Source: Streptomyces triticirhizae
GTDB lineage: Bacteria; Actinomycetota; Actinomycetes; Streptomycetales; Streptomycetaceae
Direction of reading: 5' to 3'
DNA: 64,000 bases
NCBI RefSeq assembly: GCF_003696235.1
Contig: NZ_RFFJ01000008.1
Location: 1 to 64,000 of the forward strand
Part shown: positions 59,226 through 64,000 of the stretch, piece by piece
Layout of the letters: each line of letters opens with the position of its first letter
Position numbering within the stretch: the stretch's first letter is position 1
The notes under the pieces: model-generated
What the model was told of the DNA's origin: nothing
The model's input: the letters and a program-made list of their open reading frames with translations, nothing else
Databases searched by the model: none
Position numbers and translations under genes: made by a program

Positions 59226-62200
59226 TGCGGGTTTTCTCCCTTGTTCCAGGCGTCCTGCCACGACAGCAGGAGGCCCTCGGTCTTCAGATCGCCGAAGTCG
59301 GTGTCGGCGAAGGCGTCGGTGAGATAGCGAACCTCGTCGTGTGTCGGGCCGTGCGGGCTGACTGAGACCAGGGCGAGACGGTGGTGTCCGCCCCGGTTCT
59401 TTGCGACGAGGACCTCGTTGCGGCTGACGTAGAAGTGCTCCGCGCCCTCCCTGCGGCCCTTGACCTCGATGTGCACGAGGTGACCGTCAATCGTAAGGGA
59501 GCGGATGTCGTAGCCAGGGTTGTTGTGCGCCATTTCCTCGGGGACGCGGCCCAAGTCGCGCTCGGCGCTGAGGACGGCGGCGACGGCGCGGTGGTCAGTC
59601 TCGTAGCTGTCGGCGGCGTGCAGGGCGTCAAGCGCGGCCTTCTCCGCCGGGGTCACAGTGGGGCCGATGTGCCGCGCGAGCCAGCCGACGGGGACAACGA
59701 GCGCGCAGCCAGCGACGACGGGTGGCCGGGCTTGGAGCGCCTGGTCCTTGTCGAGCGCGGCGAGGCGCTGCTCGCGGCGCCGTTCGAGGTCCTCGGCCCA
59801 GGCACGGGCGGTCTCGGGGCGGTGGCGGACCTTCTTGCCCTCGGCAAGGTCGAGTTCGAGTTTCCCGGCCTGGGCGTACCAGAAGCTGATCTCTTGGCGG
59901 AGGCGCTGCTCTACCTGGGCGCGCGTGCGGTCGATAATGGGCAGGAGGCGTTCCCGCGTCCGGTTCAGGTGCTGGGGTACCGCCTCGCGCACTGCCCAGT
60001 CCATCGCGCGGGCAGGGCCGCCGTCCCGCAGCCAGTCCTCCTTGAGTAGGACCGCCATCGCCTCGGCCTCCCGGGGAGTGGGCGGGCGGTAGTCGAGGTA
60101 AGGGGCGGGTCCGGCGTCGTGGGCCGTGCCGTCCGGGTGGAGTTCGACGAAGGCGAAGGAGCGGTCAACCGAGCGACGGTGCCCGTCGACGACATCCTGG
60201 ACCAGCGCGGACAGCAGCCGAGGGCGGGTGCCTGCGCCGGAGGCATCGACGAGGACCGTGCCCCGGGTGAGCAGGTCGCCGTGGCAACGGATTGTCTCTT
60301 CCAGCACGGCCTCGAAGAGAGGATGCCCGGGGGCGATCAGGTCGGCACGAGCGGCGCCAGGCACCGTAACGCGCTCGCTGTCGAAGCACACCCGCTCATA
60401 CCGGCGCTGCACAACCCCGCCGAGGCCCCGCCCGAAGCGGCCCGCGTCACGCAGTACGGCCGGGATGTGGGTGATCTCGTACCGGCCGCTCTCCCGGGCC
60501 CTGAGGTGGCCGCCCAGGCGGGCGAAGGCGTCGCGGAAGAAGGCCCGTACGTAGTGCGGGTGCAGTCGCTTGGCCTGGGCCTCCTCCATCCGTAGCCTTA
60601 CCGCCTGGACGTCTTCCAGACCCATCACATGGGCGTCGAGTGCCAGGCCCTTGATCAGGTCGACGGCGCGTTCACCCACCCGGGCGTCGATGACTTGATC
60701 AAGCCGGCTCTTGACCTCGGGTTGGTCGCCGTAACGGATGGCCTGGAGAAGGAGGCCACGCAGTGGTTCGCCTTCGAACAGCTCGCCCAGGACGTTGTAG
60801 ACCTTGCCCTCGTAGGCCTTCGACTGCTGTTCGATCTTGTCGAGGAGCCGTTGGAAGACCTGGCCCTCGCGGGTGTCGGCGGCGACCAGGTTCCACAGGT
60901 GGCAGACCTCGGTCTGGCCGATGCGGTGGATGCGGCCAAAGCGCTGCTCGATGCGGTTCGGGTTCCACGGCAGGTCGTAGTTGACCATGAGGTGGGCGCG
61001 CTGCAGGTTCAGGCCCTCGCCGGCGGCGTCGGTGGCGATGAGGACGCGGACCTCGGGGTCCTGGTTGAAGGCGTCGCGGACGTCACGGCGGTGTGGGCGC
61101 GGAGTGCCACCATGGATGGCGACGACCGCCTCCGCGCGGCCTATCAGGTTCCTGATACGGCGGCACAGGTAGTCGAGGGTGTCGCGGTGCTCGGTGAAGA
61201 CGATCAGCTTGCGCGGCACACCCTGCTCGTCCCGCATCAGTGGATCGTCCTCCAGCAGCCCCGACAGCTCCCGCCACTTGCGGTCGTCGCCGGAGGCCAA
61301 GACCCGTCCCGCCAGACCTTCCAGCTCGTGTAGAGCGGCGATCTCCAGCTCCAGCTCCTGGAGTGTGCGGGCTGCGGTCGCGGCGTCGACTACCTGCTCC
61401 TCCAGCTCCTCCAACTCACCGCCGGTCAGGTCGTCCAGCTCGTCGTCGGCCGGCACAGACGGGATGGAAGCGGTGCCGGCGGGGGGCAGCGGACGATCCG
61501 ACAGCATCTCCTGGCGCCGGGCCTCCAGTCGCAGCCGCCGACGCTCCAAGGAACGGTGGATCGCCGCCGGACTGGAGGCGAGGCGGCGCTGGAGGATGGT
61601 GAGCGCGAAACCGACTTGGTTGCCGCGCCGCCCGTCCAGCCGCTCCGCCCGGTTCATCTCCCGGCGGACATACTCCGTGACCTGTTCGTACAGCTGCTGT
61701 TCGGCGGGCGAGAGGTCGTAGGGCACGGTGTAGGCACGACGCTCGGGGAAGAGCCTGCGGCCGTCGAAGGTGAGCAGGTCCTCCTTGATCATGCGGCGCA
61801 TCAGCCCGGAGACGTCGTGCCGGTGGATGCCAGCCCGGAACCGGCCGCTGAAGCGGTCACTGTCCAGCAGGGTCATAAACAGCTGGAAGTCCTCCTCCTT
61901 GCCCGCGTGAGGGGTGGCGGTCATCAGTAGTAGGTGTCGGGTGAGCCGGCCGAGGAGACGGCCGAGCTCGTAGCGCTTGGTGGTCTTCAGCTCCGTACCG
62001 AAGTAGCTGGCGCTCATTCGGTGCGCCTCGTCGACGACGACCAGGTCCCAGCCGCTCTCCCCGAGTAGCCGCTTCAGGTCGTCGGAGCGGGCCAGCCCGT
62101 CCATACGCGCGATAAGTCGCGGGTGCCGGTCGAAGACGTTGCCGTCGATCGTTGTGTCGATCAGCTGTCGGGTGAGCAGGGCGAAGTCGAGGCCGAACTT

Positions 62201-62737
62201 TTCCAGCAGCTCGTCCTGCCACTGCTCGACCAGCCCACCCGGCGCGACGATCAGGCAGCGCTCCAAGTCACCGCGCAATGCCAGCTCCTTGATGTAGAGC
62301 CCGGCCATGATTGTCTTGCCGGCGCCCGGGTCGTCGGCGAGGAGGAAACGCAGCGGGGTGCGCGGCAGCAGCTCGTTGTAGACGGCCTGGATCTGATGGG
62401 GCAGCGGGTCGAGAAGGCTGGTGGACACGGCGAGCATGGCGTCACCGCGTGCCGCCATGCGGATGCGCAGCGCTTCCGCCGCCAGCCGGAACAGCCCGGG
62501 GTCAGCGTCGAAGCCACCGACCGCCGTCCCTGAGGCCACCTCGGCCAGCCGGTCGGCATCGTCCTCGTAGAGGATCCTCTCCTCCACGGTGCCGTCAGGG
62601 CGGCGGTACGTCACCTGCGCCGCTGTCGGCCCGAACATCCGCACCGCGACAACCGTGACGTCACTTTCGGTGACGATGCCTGACACGGTACGGCCTGCGG
62701 CTAGATCGCCGAGGCGAAACTTGCGCTGCTCAGGCAT
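59222..62737 (-). CDS. SNF2-family helicase with C-terminal DUF3883 (operon B)
   Basis: 1171 residues from ATG 62737. Walker A LLADDPGAGKTIMAG (about 133-147), VAPGGLVEQWQDEL, DEAH at 236-239 in VVVDEAHRMS, LLMTATPHAGKEED, VLIATDAAGEGLNLQRAHLM and NRIEQRFGRIHRIGQTEV. C-terminal DUF3883 with NNPGYDIRSLTIDG and LVHIEVKGRREGAEHFYVSRNEV. First gene of operon B. Helicase, methylase and ATPase are in the same order as in operon A, with tighter spacing. Confidence 0.9.
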   Translation of the reverse strand: MPEQRKFRLGDLAAGRTVSGIVTESDVTVVAVRMFGPTAAQVTYRRPDGTVEERILYEDDADRLAEVASGTAVGGFDADPGLFRLAAEALRIRMAARGDAMLAVSTSLLDPLPHQIQAVYNELLPRTPLRFLLADDPGAGKTIMAGLYIKELALRGDLERCLIVAPGGLVEQWQDELLEKFGLDFALLTRQLIDTTIDGNVFDRHPRLIARMDGLARSDDLKRLLGESGWDLVVVDEAHRMSASYFGTELKTTKRYELGRLLGRLTRHLLLMTATPHAGKEEDFQLFMTLLDSDRFSGRFRAGIHRHDVSGLMRRMIKEDLLTFDGRRLFPERRAYTVPYDLSPAEQQLYEQVTEYVRREMNRAERLDGRRGNQVGFALTILQRRLASSPAAIHRSLERRRLRLEARRQEMLSDRPLPPAGTASIPSVPADDELDDLTGGELEELEEQVVDAATAARTLQELELEIAALHELEGLAGRVLASGDDRKWRELSGLLEDDPLMRDEQGVPRKLIVFTEHRDTLDYLCRRIRNLIGRAEAVVAIHGGTPRPHRRDVRDAFNQDPEVRVLIATDAAGEGLNLQRAHLMVNYDLPWNPNRIEQRFGRIHRIGQTEVCHLWNLVAADTREGQVFQRLLDKIEQQSKAYEGKVYNVLGELFEGEPLRGLLLQAIRYGDQPEVKSRLDQVIDARVGERAVDLIKGLALDAHVMGLEDVQAVRLRMEEAQAKRLHPHYVRAFFRDAFARLGGHLRARESGRYEITHIPAVLRDAGRFGRGLGGVVQRRYERVCFDSERVTVPGAARADLIAPGHPLFEAVLEETIRCHGDLLTRGTVLVDASGAGTRPRLLSALVQDVVDGHRRSVDRSFAFVELHPDGTAHDAGPAPYLDYRPPTPREAEAMAVLLKEDWLRDGGPARAMDWAVREAVPQHLNRTRERLLPIIDRTRAQVEQRLRQEISFWYAQAGKLELDLAEGKKVRHRPETARAWAEDLERRREQRLAALDKDQALQARPPVVAGCALVVPVGWLARHIGPTVTPAEKAALDALHAADSYETDHRAVAAVLSAERDLGRVPEEMAHNNPGYDIRSLTIDGHLVHIEVKGRREGAEHFYVSRNEVLVAKNRGGHHRLALVSVSPHGPTHDEVRYLTDAFADTDFGDLKTEGLLLSWQDAWNKGENPQ

Positions 62738-62965
62738 CTTTACTGTCCCCTTGGTCCCGCCGGTGAAGGTGTCCCACTCTTCGACATCGATGATGCCGTA
62801 CCGAAAGAGAGGGGCTCAGGGCATTCACGGAGTGACAGGTGCATCAGACGGGGGACCGTCTACATGCGATCACTGCCGCCCGGGAGGCCGAGGGCCTGCC
62901 CGACGCACCAGCCCGACACGGCCGAAGTGCTTCCGCGCTGACGCCGCCCACAGAGCGCTGGACGG
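62738..62965. other. upstream region of operon B
   Basis: No gene. Must contain the operon B promoter; the far part resembles the flank of the intact Mrr gene (40480-40623). Confidence 0.5.
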
Positions 62966-63108
62966 TCAGCTGACGGGCTTCTTCTTGCGGCCGCTCCTGG
63001 GCTTGGCGTACGTCTTCTTCCAGGTCTTCAGGTGCCGACAGTCGCCCCAGCTGCCGAAGCGTGCCTGGAGGATGTACTCCAGACGGGAGCCCTTGAGCCA
63101 CGAGGCGT
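62966..63108 (-). pseudogene. relic of the Mrr-type endonuclease C terminus
   Basis: The minus strand encodes DASWLKGSRLEYILQARFGS, then WGDCRHLKTWKKTYAKPRSG and RKKKPVS before TGA, matching the last about 47 residues of the intact nuclease (FASWLKGSRLDYVLQAG, then HLKTWKKTYGDPRRDRRKRPAS). Everything upstream of this point (the catalytic core and membrane part) is missing. Shows that an Mrr gene once stood beside operon B too. Confidence 0.85.
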
Positions 63109-63275
63109 CAGGGTGGCCAACGCCGCGGTCCACAGCAGGTGCCCCGGCGCCGCGAGTTTCATGACCCGTATCCGGGGCGGGATGATGTAACGCCTGGTCA
63201 GCGGTATGCCGACGGTGCCGATCGGTGGGTTCAGGACGAAAACGCTCTGTCAGTCGAAGGCGAATCTAGCGGCAC

Positions 63276-63440
63276 ACCGACTACGCGGCGCTGCGGATCT
63301 ACGCCACCGGGACGCCGACCGATCCGACGTTGCACACGCTGGCTCACGACGCCCAGTACCGCGTCGCCCTGGCATGGCAGAACACCGCCTACCACCAGCC
63401 GCCCCACCTGAGTCACCTCCTCGGGCAGAGCATGAACCGG
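63276..63440 (+). pseudogene. relic of a PL11 rhamnogalacturonan lyase C terminus
   Basis: Reads TDYAALRIYATGTPTDPTLH, TLAHDAQYRVALAWQNTAYH and QPPHLSHLLG, the characteristic last stretch of family 11 polysaccharide lyases (T-L-x-HD-x-YR-x-x-x-AWQN-x-x-YNQPPH). Only about 50 residues remain and there is no start; upstream (63109-63275) I see no continuation. A deletion or insertion scar at the right edge of the accessory region. Confidence 0.65.
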
Positions 63441-63523
63441 CCACCGGGCGGACCGGGACTCGACAGGGGCGTCGGCCCGCCCCGCGCGGGATGTGGGGGC
63501 GGCGCGCGGGGCATCATGGCGGG

Positions 63524-64000
63524 GTGCGGGGGAGACGGTGGGCGCGTGCGGTGGTCGGGCCGTGGGGGCGGCTGGCGGTGTTGGCGTCGCTGCTCGGCGG
63601 GCTGGCGGCGGCCGGGTTGGCCGTGGGGCCGAGGGAGCTGGTGGCGGACGCGTCCCGCCCGTGGGCCTGGCCGGTGTTCCTGCTGCTGTACGCGCTGGGG
63701 ACGGTGGCGTTCTTGCCCAAGCCGGCGCTCAGCGCCGCCGCCGGGGCGCTCTTCGGGCTCGGCCACGGGCTGTTGCTCACCACGCTTGGCACGGTGGCCG
63801 GCGCGCTGCTCGGCTTCGCCGCCGGGCGGCTGCTCGGCCGGGAGGCGCTGCTTCCGCTGCTGCGTTCCCGGCCCGTCGCCGGGCTCGAACGGCGGCTGTC
63901 CGAGCGGGCGTTCGGCAGCGTGCTGCTGGCGCGGCTGGTGCCGGCGGTCCCGTTCGCCGTGGTGAACCTGGGCTCGGGCGTCTCCCGGATGGGCTGGGCG
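63524..64000 (+). CDS. TVP38/VTT-domain (DedA-like) membrane protein, 5' part
   Basis: Open from GTG 63524 to the window end, 159 residues seen, no stop. Hydrophobic segments LAVLASLLGGLAAAGLAV and WPVFLLLYALGTVAFLPKPA, then the VTT core: ALSAAAGALFGLGHGLLLTT, GTVAGALLGFAAGRLLGREA and FGSVLLARLVPAVPFAVVNL, followed by GSGVSRMGWA, with the F-x-R/L-x-P-x-x-P-F pattern. These are inner-membrane proteins that may scramble or flip lipids. The start is uncertain because no ribosome site is clear. Normal chromosomal GC and codon use resume here. Confidence 0.8.
   Translation, partial: MRGRRWARAVVGPWGRLAVLASLLGGLAAAGLAVGPRELVADASRPWAWPVFLLLYALGTVAFLPKPALSAAAGALFGLGHGLLLTTLGTVAGALLGFAAGRLLGREALLPLLRSRPVAGLERRLSERAFGSVLLARLVPAVPFAVVNLGSGVSRMGWA

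Overview
The window looks like a piece of a Streptomyces (or close streptomycete) chromosome. It has very high GC with strong third-position GC bias, and a conserved run of tad pilus genes, a DEAD/DEAH helicase, bldG with its anti-sigma partner, a vacuolar-type H+-pyrophosphatase, topA, a membrane-domain/thymidylate kinase fusion, the DNA polymerase III delta' subunit and tRNA-Thr(CGU). From memory, this order follows the S. coelicolor bldG-topA neighbourhood.

Layout: 1-1.6 kb holds the tail of a Tad/Flp pilus cluster. 1.6-5.0 kb holds the helicase, divergent from the bldG operon. 5.1-7.7 kb is the pyrophosphatase, preceded by a striking 29-bp hairpin. 7.8-16.1 kb is a looser stretch: AraC regulator plus VOC protein, a DrrC-like UvrA paralogue, a putative phosphorothioate-DNA restriction enzyme, a HAD hydrolase, a lipoprotein and a methyltransferase. 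16.3-25.6 kb holds topA, tmk and holB, with an IS630-type element inserted exactly at the tmk stop codon. 25.7-27.6 kb holds a secreted peptidase-like hydrolase, a small zinc-finger-like protein and tRNA-Thr.

From tRNA-Thr the accessory region begins. A perfect 47-bp direct repeat of the tRNA 3' part (27541-27587 and 50896-50942) delimits a 23.4-kb island, with a 23-bp repeat just inside each end that could be recombinase arm sites. I see no integrase. The island carries (i) a five-gene plus-strand operon: DUF4365-like protein, orphan protein, SNF2 helicase with DUF3883, DUF1156 adenine methylase and DUF499 ATPase with a HEPN-like N terminus; (ii) a membrane-anchored Mrr-type nuclease; (iii) a tightly packed minus-strand cluster: XRE regulator, PPC-decarboxylase-like flavoprotein, two APH-fold kinases, archaeal-type methionine adenosyltransferase, histidine phosphatase, a second seryl-tRNA synthetase, a glycosyltransferase and an unknown protein.

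Outside the right repeat, 51.3-62.7 kb holds a second, diverged helicase-methylase-ATPase operon on the minus strand. It ends in a different pair of accessory genes (an orphan soluble protein and a four-helix membrane protein). A 47-codon relic of the Mrr nuclease and a relic of a PL11 rhamnogalacturonan lyase lie next to it. The ordinary chromosome resumes with a VTT-domain membrane protein cut by the window end.

The two most interesting systems are the paired helicase-methylase-ATPase operons (a predicted anti-phage/modification system related to what has been called Hma) and the SerRS/SAM-synthetase/flavoprotein/kinase cluster, whose product is unknown. Family assignments come from reading motifs; no search was run.
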